Positions 44,901-58,589 are shown, counted from the stretch's first letter. The stretch is DNA of 64,000 nucleotides from Cornus controversa (GCA_026545225.1 CM048848.1:17659353-17723352), one strand, 5' to 3'. The notes: generated from the letters alone by a model not told the origin. Translations and numbers: made by a program.

Positions 44901-47050
44901 TTAATTAGATATTTATTGAATAAATTTTTATTTGTGCTACATAGTTCATTATATGTTAAATATTTGTTAAATAAGTTATTATTTATGCTACATAGTTCAT
45001 TTTTAGTTAAATAAATTATTATTTATTCAATATAGTTTATTATTAATTACATAGCTTATCAGATATATTATTGTTTTACCAACATAGATCATTTTTAGCT
45101 AAATATTTGTTAAATAATTTATTATTTATGCTACATTGTTTATTGGATATTTATTTAATAAATTAATATTTATGGTGTATTAGATATTTGTTAAATAAAT
45201 TATTATTCCATGCTCAATAGATTATTATTACTTAGTTTGTTAAATAAATTATTTGTTATGCTTAATGGTTTAATTAAATAGATATTTGTTAAATAAATTA
45301 TTATTTATGTTATATAGTTTATTAGATTAGATATTTGTTGAATAAATTATTATTTATGCGACATTCATTTTTACCTAAATATTTGTTAAATAATTTATTA
45401 CTATGCTACATATTTATTAGATAGTTGTTCTATGTAATTACTATTTATGTTATATTAGTTATTTGTTAAATAAATTATATTTATCCCATATAGTTAATTA
45501 TTAATTAGATATTTTTTTATTTTATTGTTAATTTGATATTTATTGAATAAATTATTATTTATGCTAGCTATTTATTCAATATTTCTTTATATGTTAAATA
45601 TTTGTTAAATAAATTATTATTTATTCAATATAGCTTATTATTAATTACATTGTTTGCCAAATATATAATTCTTTTAACAACATAGATCATTTTTAGCTAA
45701 ATATTTGTTAAATAATTTATTATTTTTGCTACTTTGTTTATTACATATTTGTTTAATAAATTATTATTTATGTTGTATTAGATATTTGTTACATAAATTA
45801 TTCTTCATGCTACATATTATGTCTTATTTAGTTTGTAAAATAAATTATTATTTATGCTTCATCGTCTAATTGAATAAATATTTGTTAAATGCATTATTAT
45901 TTTTGGTAAATAATAAATATATTATTATTTTACCTAGAAAGTTCATTTTTAGCTAAATAATTGTTTTATAAATTATAATTTACACTATAGAGTTTATTAT
46001 TATTATATAGTTTGTCAATGAAATTCTCATTCATGTTAAATAGTTCATTATTAGTTAAATATTTGTTTAATAAATTATTATTTATGCTATATTAAATATT
46101 TGTTAAAGAAATTATTATTCATGCTAAATAATTTATTTGATATTTGTAATATAAATTATTTTTCATGCTAAATAGTTTATTATTAGTTACATAGTTTATT
46201 AAATAAACTAATATTTATACTTCATATTTTATTATTAATTAGATATTTGTTAAATGAATTATTATTTATGTTACACAGTTTATTATATATTTGTTAAATA
46301 AATTTTATTTATACTATATAGTTTACTATTAATTACATAGATTGTCAAATAAATTCTTATTTATGATACATAGTTCATTATTAGTTAAATAAATTATTAT
46401 TTATGCTATATTGTTTTTTATGTATTTGTTTAAAAAATTAATATTCGTGTTTTGTTTATTAAAATTGTTCAATAAATTAATATTTATGTCATATTAGATA
46501 TTTGTTAAATATATATATTTTTTTGTTACAGTTTATTATTAATTATTTATTTATTAAATAAATTATTATCTATGCTACATAGTTTATCTACGTTCATTGT
46601 TAGCTAAATATTTGTTAAATAATTTAGTTTTTATGCTACATATTTATTAAATATTTTTTAATAAATTATTATTTATGCTATATTAGATTTTTGTTAAAGA
46701 AATTATTCATGCTACATAGTTTTTAGATAGTTGTTATATCAATTATTCTTTATGCTACATAGTTTATTATTAGTTACTTGATTTGTTAAATAAATTATCA
46801 TTTAAGTTGCGTAGTTTATTAGATATTTCTTAAATAAAATTATATTTATGCTATATAGTTTATTATTAAATACATAGTTTGTCAAATAAATTATTATTTA
46901 TGGTACATAGTTCATTATTAGTTAAATATTTGTTAAATAATTTATTTTTTATGTTACGTTGTTTATTAGATATTTGTTTAATAAATTATTATTCGTGCTA
47001 CACATTTTATTAGATATTTATTAAATAAATTATTATTCATGTTTCATATT
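38940..47050 (+). repeat. AT-rich satellite-like array, plus orientation
   Basis: Degenerate tandem repeats built on TTATTATTTATGCTACATAG and TTTATTATTAATTA. From 38940 to about 43200 the units are longer and include a GT-rich stretch (GGGTTTGGGGATTCGAGTTT-like, then TTCGGCTTTAGTTTAGTTTA). That stretch recurs about twelve times every 290-370 bp. From about 43200 to 47050 only a simpler unit of about 50-65 bp remains (ATTTGTTAAATAAATTATTA then TTTATGCTACATAG). No coding capacity. Confidence 0.9.
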
Positions 47051-49085
47051 TTAAATAATTAAATTATGAACTACAAAGCATAAATAATAAATTATTAAAC
47101 TAACTATCTAACTAACAAACTATATATTTAATAATAAATTATGTAACATAAATAAATAATAATTTATTATTAATTAATAACTTTTTAACATAATTTATTA
47201 TTAAACCAAACCTTGAATTTACGAACTCCAAATCACAAAACTCCAAACTATGTCACTAATAATAAACTATGTAACATAAATAATATGTATCATAAATAGT
47301 AATTTATTATGAATTAAAACATATTTACCATAAATAATAAACTAAACTAAAGTTGAACCAAAACTTTGAATCCTAAACCACAAACCTAGAACCCGAAACA
47401 AGAAAACACAAATTGCCAAACTCCAAACAAACTATGTAAATTAATAGACCATGTAACTAATAATAAAGTCTAAATTTTAAACCCCAAACTCCGAACTCCA
47501 AACCCCGAAACTCCCAAACTATGTAACTAATAATAAATAATGTAGCATAAATAATAACTTATTTAACAGACTAAATAACTAATTATTAATTTTCAACTAA
47601 CTATCCAACTAATAAGGAACCATGTATCTTAAATAATAATTTATCTAACAAACTATATAATTAATAAAAATATGTATCATAAATAGTAATTTATTATGAA
47701 TTAAAAAATATTTAATATAAATAATAAACTAAATTAAAGCCGAACCGAAACTTTATATCAAAAGAAAAAAGGAGGGATTTGTCTATTCTGTCCAAAAAAA
47801 TGGGGGAAAGTACATTTGCTTGAAACAGTTCCCAAATAACAATTTTCCGTCTTTGAGCGCGCATAGAACCTTTGATTATGTTTCGACGAAAATCCGATTG
47901 TTGTGAATATCGTAAACCATAAACCTAGAACCCGAAACACGAAAATAAAAATCCCCAAACACAACTAATAATAAAGCTTAGATTCTAAACCTCAAATCCT
48001 AAAACCTAAATCCCTAACCCTTATACAGTATAAATAATAATATATTAAATAAATATCTAATAAACTATGTAGCATAAATTTTAATTTATTTAATAGACTA
48101 TATAACTAATAATGTACTATGAAGCATAAATAATAAATTATTTAACTGTCTAACTAATAATTGACTACATAGCTTAAATAATATTTTATTAAATAAACTA
48201 TATAATTAATAATAAATTATGTATCATAAATAATAATTTATTATTAACTAAATTTTGTAACATAAATAATAAACTAAACTAAAACTGAACTAGAACTCCG
48301 AAAGATGAAAAACTCGAATCCCCAAACCTCAAACAAATTATATAATTAAACTAACTAATAATAAATCCTAACTCATAAATTCCAAATCCCAATTCTTAAA
48401 CCCTATGAACCATAAATAATAATATATTATTAAATACAAATTATGTAGCATAAATAATAATTTATTATGAATTAATAACCAATTAAAATAAATAATAAAC
48501 TAAACTAATGTCGAACCGGGACCTCCAATCCGAAACTCGAAAATCCGAATCCCCAAACTCCAAACAAACTATTTAATTAAAAGATTATGTAACTAATAAT
48601 AAATAATAATTTATTTAACTAATTATGTAACTAATAATAAACTATGTGGCATAAATAATAAGTTAGTAATAATAAATATGTATCATAAAGAGTAATTTAT
48701 TATGAATTAAAATTTTTTAATATAAATAATAATTTATTTAACAGACTATATAACTAATAATGAATAAATTACTTAACTAACTAATAATTGACTACGTAAC
48801 TTAAATAATAATTTACTTAGCAAATTCTATAACTAATAATAAACTATGTAAAATAAAAATTAATTTATTATTAACTAATAACTTTTTAACCTAAATAATA
48901 AATTAAAGTAAGTCGAACTAGAACCCAAATCCGAATCTCCAAACCTAAATCCCGAAAACAAAAACTCGAATTCCCAAACACCAAACAAACTATATAATTA
49001 AAAGACTATTTAACAAACTATGTAACTAATAATAAATTATGTAGCATAAATAATAACTTATTTAACTAACTATTGAACCATATTA
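47050..49085 (-). repeat. AT-rich satellite-like array, minus orientation
   Basis: The same repeat family switches to the opposite strand at about 47050 (AACTACAAAGCATAAATAAT; AATAAACTAAACTAAAGTTG then AACC). About five copies of the longer unit are present (near 47350, 47740, 48285, 48505 and 48905). It continues without a break into the inner right arm at 49085, mirroring 38940 onward. Confidence 0.9.
47754..47912 (-). pseudogene. ycf1: Chloroplast ycf1 (TIC214) fragment inserted in satellite
   Basis: About 160 bp of non-satellite DNA. The minus strand reads [20 protein letters not shown], then [17 protein letters not shown], then after a frameshift QIPPFF. This is the conserved [23 protein letters not shown] region of plastid Ycf1, a component of the chloroplast protein-import machinery at the inner envelope. 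Satellite sequence resumes on both sides (CCGAACCGAAACTTTA before, TAAACCATAAACC after). It is therefore a short nuclear plastid DNA insertion, present only in the right half. A one-base frameshift in a homopolymer near 47795 shows some decay. It has no function. Confidence 0.92.
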
Positions 49086-50107
49086 ATACAATATACTACA
49101 CAATAAATTATGCATATATATTTGCCAATATTTTAATGTAATAGTTATTAAATTTAGAGAGAGCTAGATCCATATGACTTTTCATATTTTAAATTGGAGA
49201 CCTTTAAATAATAAAATTTTCAAAAATATCTAATTTCTATTTCTATTGTTTTCATAATTTCAAAAGAAATATTTAATTAATTTTAAAAATAAAATATTTT
49301 TTGAAAACTATTATAAATAGAAAGTAAATAGAAAGTATCTAGATAAATCAACTCCAATTTAAATATTAAGTCAAAACTTATCAAACAAGTTACTCTCTCA
49401 TAATTTAATAATTACCAACTTAAAATATGTTATTTCATGAATTATTGTGCATCAACATAACATAATGGTTATACATCTATAAATGCATGAAATATAAGAG
49501 ATAAAAAATAAAACCATAGATGAAGCTCATCTAACCTATATCACTAACCAACTAAAAAAACTTAATCTTCACGTAGTTCTTCACGAGCAATTCTCCTCGC
49601 GTGCTTGGACTTGAAGAAATCTCAAACTTTTTCATGCACAAGAAACCTTTGACACATGCTCCATGGCTAGAGGCTTGAGAAATTTCCTGGGAGATATTCT
49701 CTACAAACTATTACATGGCTTTGTGAGAGATACATAATAATTTGCAATAAACATAAATTGGCCGAGGACAACAATTATTTTGTCCTTTACAATTGCCATA
49801 AAACTACAGCAAAAACATAAATCCTAAAGCTTCATCCATGTATAAACACCACACCACAAACCATATAAAACCATTCATCCACAATCATAATGGCATCACT
49901 CAAGTGGATAAAGAACTTGGCCCAAGTAGCCTAGCAATCATTTGGTGCAAGCAATTCTTTGAAAGTGTGTACCAACTAGGAAAAAAAATTATGATCCATG
50001 AAAACAAAAAGAATAATGATTATGACAATAAATCTAATTAAACATGTATAATTAGTTAATATATAAAATAAATTTTTATAAATATTTAGAACATGTTCCC
50101 AAATCTT

Positions 50108-50305
50108 GCATAACCGGGATTTCCTTTTTTGAGAGATCTTTTATGAAATTTCTTCCATAATTGAGAAGACTTAAAAAACTCTGGAGTTGAAACGAGTTAA
50201 GAAAGAAAAATTAGAAGACTTGTATCCAGAACAACAAGTTCCGGAAATCATTTTTGCTCCAAAACATGGAACAAGAAAGCGTACTTATCTGCTAGAATTT
50301 TATAC
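50108..50305. other. About 200-bp right-arm-specific insert of unknown origin
   Basis: The left arm reads GTTCAAGGTATGGTTTTGCA without a break near 37970. The right arm has about 190-200 bp of extra sequence between GTTCAAGGTAT and GCAAGATTTGG (reverse complement). The plus strand is open for KRVKKEKLEDLYPEQQVPEI then IFAPKHG. No clear target duplication is visible. Its style is gene-like or organelle-like, but I cannot identify it. Confidence 0.5.
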
Positions 50306-50745
50306 CTTGAACAACTCAGTTTATAAAAAATATATATATCATGCTGAAATTTCACAGTTATCATTAAATAGCATTCAAAACATCAACTATTCATATGCAT
50401 AAGTTATGAGCATCTACGCAAACAACCATATACAATTCATACAAATAAACTATGCGCATATAGGCACTTAGATTCACAATCCACATATTTATATTGCATC
50501 ACATAGGCACTCAAATACCAACAAAACATGTATAACTTACCAACACATATATTCAAGCATCCAAAATCCACATAATAATCACCAGCACAGTAAGTCCCAT
50601 GAGGTAAGGAGCTTCTACACCTAGCTCTTATAAATTCCCGAAATACTTTCACTCGATGAAAAAATATCTTCAAACCAGACAGGATCAACAGAAAAAAATA
50701 AAAAAAATATACGGACATCGTAAAAACAAAACAAGCCTAAAATCC

Positions 50746-52210
50746 TTAAAAGTTATCTTTACTTAAATTACATGTGTCCAGGTTAATCTATTTTATCCAT
50801 CTCAATTACTATATAGATATGGCAACAGCAAAAACTTCTAGTAATCCCAGTCTACAACAGGTAACTGACAGCCAAATTACCAGGGCATTTTTTTCATTCC
50901 TCAAGGCAAATTTTCTTCAAAAAAGATTAATAGAGAGCGAGAAACTAAATATAAAAATACACATGCATCAGCCACTCATTAGAACATGTATAATTAGAAA
51001 CATAATAAGAAAAATATAAAAGCTATCACTATAGTCTCACAACAGACAGTCTCAAGCATCTTACTCTCAAAACACTAATTTTCCAAATAGAACAGCAACA
51101 GGATTTCGACAACGGTCAATACAGCATTCCATCCAAATATAGAGGGCAAACTAAACCTAAAAATAGCATCTCGAGGATAGTCGTAATTTAGAACAAGAAT
51201 ATAAAGCTAACATTACACCACTCAACAATTCATTTTAACACAGATAAGAAAAACTAATCAGCTCTCTCAACATATATTGGATTTTTAAAAACAATCAGCC
51301 ATTCATTTGAACACTCGTAATAAAAAAAAACTACAAACTATCTCTACATAAATTGGATTTGGAAAAACATATAATAAAATATCTTTCATGCCGAATATAT
51401 TCAACAAAGCCTTAAAAGTTATCTTTACTTAAATTACATGTGTCCAGGTTAATCTATTTTATCCATCTCAATTACTATAGGGATATGGCAACAGCAAAAA
51501 CTTCTAGTAATCCCAGTCTATGACAGGTAGCTGACAGCCAAATTACCAGGCCATTTCATTCCTCAAGGCAAGTTTTTCTTCAACAAAGATTAATAGAGAG
51601 CGAGAAACTAAATATTACTACATTACTGAAACTAACTTTGCATGTCTTAGTATATGGTATGCTATTCCCAAGAAAGGATAGAAGATTTTCAAAGGAAGAA
51701 CCACAACCTCACCACAAATTCTCAAGTATCTTACTCTCAAAACACAAATTCACCTAAAAATAGAAAAGTAGCATCATTTTGGCAACACATGGTCAGTACA
51801 ATGATCCATCCACAACATAATAACAGCCATTCATTAGAACACGCATAATTAGAAACATAATCAGAAAAATATAAAAGCTATCACTATAGTCTCACAACAG
51901 ACAGTCTCAAGCATCTTACTCTCAAAACACTAATTTTCCAAATAGAACAGCAGCAGCATTTCGACAACAGTCAATCCAGCATTCCATCCAAATATAGAGG
52001 GTAAACTGAACCTAAAAATAGCATCTCAAGGATAATCGTAATTTAGAACAAGAATACAAAGCTAACATTGCACCAGTCAACAATTCATTTTAACACACAG
52101 ATAAGAAAAACTAATCAGCTCTCTCAATATATATTGGATTTTTAAAAACAATCAGCCATTCATTTGAACACTCGTAATAAAGAAACTACAAACTATCTCT
52201 CCATAAATTG
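50746..52210. repeat. 665-bp tandem duplication private to the right arm
   Basis: Both units start CCTTAAAAGTTATCTTTACT (50746 and 51411), contain ATGGCAACAGCAAAAACTTC (50818 and 51484), and run to TTGGATTTGGAAAAACAT (about 51385 and 52222). The first unit lacks an internal stretch of about 150 bp present in the second (51640-51830). The left arm has a single copy (36700-37520) that resembles the second unit. Confidence 0.88.
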
Positions 52211-52444
52211 GATTTGGAAAAACATTTAGTGGTATTCTCATAATGAGGTTGATTCAAATTATTCATCCCTATCTTCTACAAAGTACAACATAATCAAATA
52301 AATATATATCAAAGCATGAATCTTTCATGCCGAATATATTCAATAATTGAACACAATTTCAGCAGACGGTGATGAACACCTTTATATCTCAACAGATCAA
52401 AATTTTGCAATAATTAAAATAAAGCATAGAGGCAGAAACCAAAC

Positions 52445-52545
52445 CCTCATATCGGCACGTATCTCTGCTTCCCAGCCACCGCAACCCCAACCACCACTCC
52501 ACCGATTGCACCTGCCACCGCCGCCGATCTCGGCCCCGCCGCGGC
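52445..52545 (-). pseudogene. Short GC-rich exon-like remnant, right-arm copy
   Basis: Mirror of 36340-36450, reading AAGPRSAAVAGAIGGVVVGV then AVAGKQRYVPI and a stop. It is separated from the matching upstream sequence (TTTACTATACTGAAGTTGTT) by about 165 bp absent from the left arm. That extra stretch may be an original intron or exon segment. Confidence 0.4.
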
Positions 52546-54289
52546 CTTATACAGTACTATATATGCTTGTACACATTCTGCCCAATTACTATAATGAATA
52601 ACCATTTCAAACCATGGACTGACCCTTTAGCTATAATTGAGATACAGCTTGTTTGCTCTTTCGTTGCCTCTAAACCCACACCCCCTCCCTTATAACATCC
52701 AGTATCATTAACAACTTCAGTATAGTAAAAAAATTCAAGGCAAGCTTTGTATTTGTCCAACAGATCATATAAAAAAAAATAGAACATAAAAAAATGAAGC
52801 ATTGAAGGTCCACATATTCGATTAATCAAAGCAACTGATAAACGCAGTTATACACATGAAATCAAACTCAGACTCGTAAAAATCAAGCAAATCAATTCTG
52901 AAATGGACATAAATCAGATTTCTGTGATAGCAGTAAATTTATAAGATTAACCCCAATTTCATGTGTGCCTGTGACTGAGACAAGCTGATTTTAGAAGGTA
53001 AAAAAAAATGGTGCACCTTTGAGAGTGTTTTCAATGAAACACCCAATACCTGGACATGCATCATCATCAACCTTCAACCAAAGACTAGCGCAAATTCATC
53101 ATCACCAAGCTGCCACTCAGCCACCTAACAGTGTATCATCTTCCTCCATCAACCTATCTCCATGGCTACGTGAACCTCTATGAATAGACCCACCCAAATC
53201 TGCGGCCCAGCACCTCCATATCACGGCCAAGCTAGCTACCACGCAGACCGACTTCTGACCATCTTCAACGCGAAACAAAGACCCATTTGAGAGAAAGCCA
53301 CCATGGACGTGAATCTCCTCACGTCGGCACCAAACTCGCAGCCACAACTTCCAATGGCAGCCCCATCTCCATTACTGGACCACCTAGAACCGAACCCGAC
53401 ACCAAGCTTCACTACACAACCCACTGTACGTATTTCGGCCAATAAACCAACCAAGAAACTACCGTACCCAGCTAACTCCTACGCCGGCAACACCTCCGTC
53501 CACCTACCACCAGTACCGGACCACCATGAACAGCCGAGCCATGTAGGAACGGCTTTCACGCTCCTTACCTCTTTCCCTTTCTACTTTTAGTTTTCTTTCC
53601 CTTCACAAAACCCTAAACTCGAAGCGAGAGAGCCAACCCCCCTGCTCTCTCTATATATAACCTAAACAATTATAATACAACCTAATCAAGCCCAAACCCA
53701 AATAATCCAATCCAAACTCTCCCCCAACCCAACATGAAGAGAATTAAAAATAAAGAACACAAGTATGGTCCAACAAAATAACAAAACACCCACATATTTT
53801 TACTAAAAATAAATAAAATACATTTACAACAAAAACTGCACACATTATTAAAGGCTATCAACACTTAATACCACATAATCAAACATCTATATTAAGTAAC
53901 AAATAACAGATATTGGAAAATTTTTAACTAAAGCATTTAAACACTCACAAAATAAACAATTTAAATAAATGAAAAACTCAAATTAAATCACTTCAAAATT
54001 ACGGGGTAGTACAACCTTCCAATAGTACATGAACACATGCACATACATTTGTAATGAACGCGCGTGTGAGCTTTAGCAGTATGTATTAACCACATAAAAC
54101 TCAGGTAGAACAAAATTTAAGATTCTTCTGCAGTGACAGAACCTGCATTTTGCCTTAAAATATATGAAACAAGAGGAACCCAAATACCAATTCTTGCTTT
54201 TGTAAGAATTTATGAAGAACCTTAAAATTTTCTTGCTAACTCGGTTGTAGTTAAGAGAGCTCACAATTCAACAAACTTTAACCTACTTG

Positions 54290-54735
54290 GGTATGGCTAT
54301 GTGAATCTGTTAGAACCCAAATATCAATTCTTGCTATGTTTTTGACAAAAATTAACTGTGAAGCTAATAACTAATCATATCTATCAAAAACTGATGACAC
54401 ATATTGCAATTTAAAACAGCATGAAACAGAGGTTGAAAGCTTCCAGTGAAGCTCTTAAACATATATAAACTGAACTCCTAGCACCAAAATCAATAAAATA
54501 TACGTGTGTGTGTGTGTGAACCTGTAAGAACCTGTATATCAATTCTTGCTATGTTTTTGACAAAAATTAACCACAACAATGAAGCTCATAACAAATCAAA
54601 TCTATCAGCAGCAACTGATGAAAACTATTGTGATTCTAAAACAGATTGAAACAGGGGTTAAAAGTTTCATGTAAAGTTGTAAACCTCTTAAACACATCTA
54701 AACCGAACTCCCTAGCACCAAAGTCCCAAACCAAA
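54290..54735 (-). repeat. Tandem pair of about 210-bp units, right-arm copy, with empty LINE-C site
   Basis: The two units that LINE-C separates in the left arm are adjacent here, joined by a (TG)n run at 54503-54519. The undisturbed LINE-C target is at about 54484-54500. Confidence 0.85.
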
Positions 54736-55839
54736 AAAAAAAACATAACTTTTAGTTTCAGTTTAGCATATATGCATGTGCCTTGCTGCACAACCTGTCT
54801 TTACACATGATCACAAATATATCACCTTGTTTAATCACATATTAGAGTTCAAATTCATTCCCAGTTTTCAGCCCTTCCTGTTTTGTGATTCATCCATTCT
54901 TACAAATCTCATCTCAATGTCAAGCTAAATTTATATACATGTTATATTATCTACTAAAATCTTCCTTTCGTATGTAATTCATCAGGCACTTGCACTCTTA
55001 AATTGCACTCAATTCTGCCAAAAGAAGTTGTGATTTCATGGGCCACATCTCCCTTAATTTGTCCCTCCATGTCCATCCAATAACATGGAAACCTGAGCTG
55101 AAATACTCTAGACTAACAATCATAATAAAGACCATTCCAAATCCAAGCACATCATTAATAGGATTTGGTCTATCGGTCTTGGTTGGTATTGATCTTTAGC
55201 CCATGCATTTTCTATTCTACGCTTAGGTGAGAGATTCTCTATGCCTGGCAGCATCTTGCCAAGTATTTATTCTTTGGATTCTCCGAATAACAATTGCCAA
55301 TATAAGACAACTTAGGAAACCTAATGTGAGTCAGCTCAAATCAAGAGTATCGGCAGGCTCTGACTGATTTCTTAATCCGTCATATGTCACTCTTGTTTGA
55401 ATGCCACTAGCTATTTTCCAAAGAGAGTTATTGCAACACGTATGTGAATTTAGATAATGGCCCTGCTGATTCCTTCACACCACCAGATTCTCCAACAAGC
55501 ATTTCTCACTCAAAGGGAGTGTAATGAAGGAAAGCTTCAGATAGGATACTTGCTCAACAGACTTTTCAAACTTGGCTAACTGCTCGAGGCACGCTTGCCT
55601 AGCCGTCATCCAACTCATCAGATGATAGAACTTGAAAGGCAACTCAGGGACAGAGGGATCAAATGTGGACAGAAATCCAATTCTTTAACTAGGGGAATAT
55701 CCCTCTCCCTTACAGTCGAGCACTTCGTTCCCCTGTCCTTTCAATCATTCATGTACATTTAATAACAATGTATTCCATTATCAAACTCTTCGTCTGAATT
55801 TTTGTTGTTCAAAAGTGCGGTGTCATCATCATAAAAGAT

Positions 55840-55856
55840 GAACAACTGCGAAAGCA

Positions 55857-55893
<37 letters not shown>

Positions 55894-55894
55894 C

Positions 55895-55935
<41 letters not shown>

Positions 55936-55955
55936 GACTAAGGCGGTATCTGATT

Positions 55956-55998
<43 letters not shown>

Positions 55999-56035
55999 AT
56001 TGGCAAATGCTTTCGCAGCTGTTGGTCTTTCATTC
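55840..56035 (-). rRNA. Nuclear 18S rRNA fragment with fold-back end, right-arm copy (pseudogene)
   Basis: Mirror of 26643-26852. It keeps more of the 18S consensus: CTGCGAAAGCATTTGCC, TTTTCATTAATCAAG, GATGCCGACCAGGGATCAGC and GGATG (reverse complement). The fold-back of its own first 28 bases at the other end is also present. The structure therefore existed before the palindrome. Confidence 0.9.
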
Positions 56036-56199
56036 AGATTGGGGACGCTTCTTGCGTATAACCAGAAACCTATAAACTCGCATTAAGCTCTCTTTTAGTT
56101 GCAAACTCTCCTTTTTTTTGAGTTGACAACTGATGCTTGCTCATATGCTACCTCAGCTGCGACCCCCCTTCCTTGCTAAGGTTGTTGGTTCAACTCGAC

Positions 56200-56347
56200 C
56201 TGAAAAGGCTCAAATGAAAATGGTTTTAAAAAAACCTAAATTTTCTTAAATTTCTATTAAGGCATAAGGATTTTCATCATTATAACATCACTTTAATCAT
56301 CATCATCCTAATAACCTCATCCTGTGTTATTTTTGGTCGCCCTCTCC
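56200..56347 (-). mobile_element. RTE LINE 3' end left at the right-arm deletion junction
   Basis: Matches left 26327-26450 (GGAGAGGGCGACCAAAAATA, then GTTATTAGGATGATGATG). At 56347/56348 the sequence jumps to the match of left 21500 (CTCTGTCC). The junction lacks left 21501-26326. Confidence 0.88.
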
Positions 56348-57149
56348 GGACAGAGTTATTCATATTGACACAAAGCATACAACACTCTGTTCGGACCAAA
56401 CAACACTAAAAATTGGAGCTAGGCGATGAGCAACGAAGGGGCTTACTCTATTTCTTTGCACTGCTTCTCTAGTTCTTTTACCTTATTCTGCCCCTCTACT
56501 TCTTAAACTCCTTCGATTCTCTTACAGGCGAGTAGAAGAGGGATTAGATGCTTAGGAGAACAAGAAAAGTAGTCTACCGATCTGTAAAGTCTCTCAATTG
56601 CCTAAAAGTTTGGCAAGCCAAAACCCCTTTGTCAGCAATCTAGCCGGAAGGAATGCACGTGAGAAGAAATAGCATATATAAGGTAGAACGGAATAGGAAT
56701 CCATGCAACTCTTAGTATTAGATCTGCAATTTCGCATATTAGGGCCGATAGTAGTAAGAAAGGTGCGCATCACCTTTTCAACAGACACAAGGGGAAGACT
56801 GAAAGATAGAACCAACAAAAAAGCACTAGATAACATAACAATTTAAGGCAATGACAAAGTACAAATGTAACAACCAAAGTCGAGTGAATAAGTCAAATGC
56901 CAAAAGGATGTCCTGTATGTTTGCATGGCTTTTAAGTCAGCGTCCCCTACTTCGTTGCATTAAATTACATATCAAACAGAAACAGCGGGCACATTTTTAT
57001 TCAATACACATGTATGTGGGGTTGTGGCCAAGATAGAGAATTCTTGAGATTGATGTTATCTATCTAAGATAACCAAAGAATGCATACTAATGCATCAGTA
57101 AACTATAAGAAGATGGGAAATGGGAGCAGGATAGATATGCAAACCTACA

Positions 57150-58213
57150 GAAATAGTTTAGCAGCTCCTCCTTCCTCAATTCATCATCATATGCTTTTCC
57201 CTTAAAAGAATAAAGTAGAACCTGGAAAAAGATAACCTATGTATCAAACCAGAAAATACAAAAAAAATGTATTTTAAAAAGGATAAAAATGGAAGTCAAA
57301 AAGCTCACCTCATATGTGTTTTGAAGCTTCTTAAAAGCTTCAGCAGCTTTTTCATTACCCATATTTTTATCAGGATTGACCAGCATTGCCTGATAACCAA
57401 ACCAAAAAGCTTGTTTAAAAAATCTTTACCATTTTTTTTAATATAATATAGAGTAATCCCAAGAAATGCCACATATCCAAAAGAAAATAATCCATTGGTA
57501 AGCTTCAAGAAACACCACTGAATTTCATAAAAGAACAATCTACTATAAGGAAAAACAGTAAGCTGCAAATAAGAGTCACAGTGATGCATTCCGGCAAAAA
57601 ATAAATAATTAAATAACTTTATCCAACATTTTTCCTATATTTACGCTTGAGTACAGAAACATCTAGAAAAACCCGATGCTGAATAGTGATATCTACCGTT
57701 TAACAAGCGAACAACTTCATCTTCAAATATTATTTCAGAATCAGTCCCACTAGTCGAAGGCACTCCTGAGCTACGATCAGCTGATTGACAAAACCCCATT
57801 TCAGAGGGTTCACCATAGGAAAAGACGAGACAGCCTTGCACACCAGCTGTTTCAAGGGTATCGTTGGGCCTCCCATGCTCATTTACATTATTTTTCAAGA
57901 AGAATATTAGAGCATTACTAAATCTAAAAGAGAGATTCAAACCCAAAAGTAACCAATCCATCCAACATAACTCCATGCACAATATATAGAATACACACTA
58001 GTTATGAACAGTGCAAGACATTCATAGCTCAGTGCAGTTGGAAGAAAAATTAACATAGAGACGAACATAGATGATAGTTCCTACATTAAAAGAAAGGTCA
58101 AGAAGATTACTTCCAAAGAAGATAATGCGTGTTGTTGTCCAAAAGCTTCCATAAAACCACTGGAATAATTCCAAAAATGACAATAAAAAAAATTGCAATG
58201 GCCAAGAAAACAA
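57150..58213 (-). pseudogene. DnaJ-domain membrane-type protein pseudogene, right-arm copy
   Basis: Mirror of 19637-20716. The linker and helix II are better preserved than in the left copy: YHYSASGFSR (J-domain helix I start) and AMLVNPDKNMGNEKAAEAFK, with Asp of the HPD motif still present but His replaced by Asn. It shares the left copy's frameshift after GFSR (the following frame would read DVSVLKRKYRK), so the gene was already dead before duplication. It has its own 2-bp deletion near 58165 in the first membrane segment. Confidence 0.83.
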
Positions 58214-58589
58214 GAAGTCCCATCAAAGTAGCTATGACCTAAATAATTAAAGACTTGTTCAAGAAGATAAAAGAATCATAGAAGTCAATTGCTCAAGTGC
58301 AAAATTTATTTCTCTAACAATTGTTGACAAGAAAAATACAAGAAATGCTACTACTTTATTCACCAGGCCATTGGGCCAGTTGGTATGACTTATCCTCCCC
58401 GAGCTCACAGTGGGTATTGTCAGGGTGTGCGAACAACAATATTTACCTAACAAAAAAAAGGGTTTTTACACTAAGATGGCAGCATGCAGAAATTGATTGG
58501 ATCCATTAGATTCAACAAAACATTTGAAGGAAGAAATTCATAATCCAAAATGGGCCCAATAAAGAAACTAGAAGGAACCAGATGTAGTG

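Noticed and set aside
38940-49085. CRISPR array or other regular spacer-repeat system
   Set aside because: Repeats are degenerate, overlapping and without unique spacers, and the genome is a plant nucleus.
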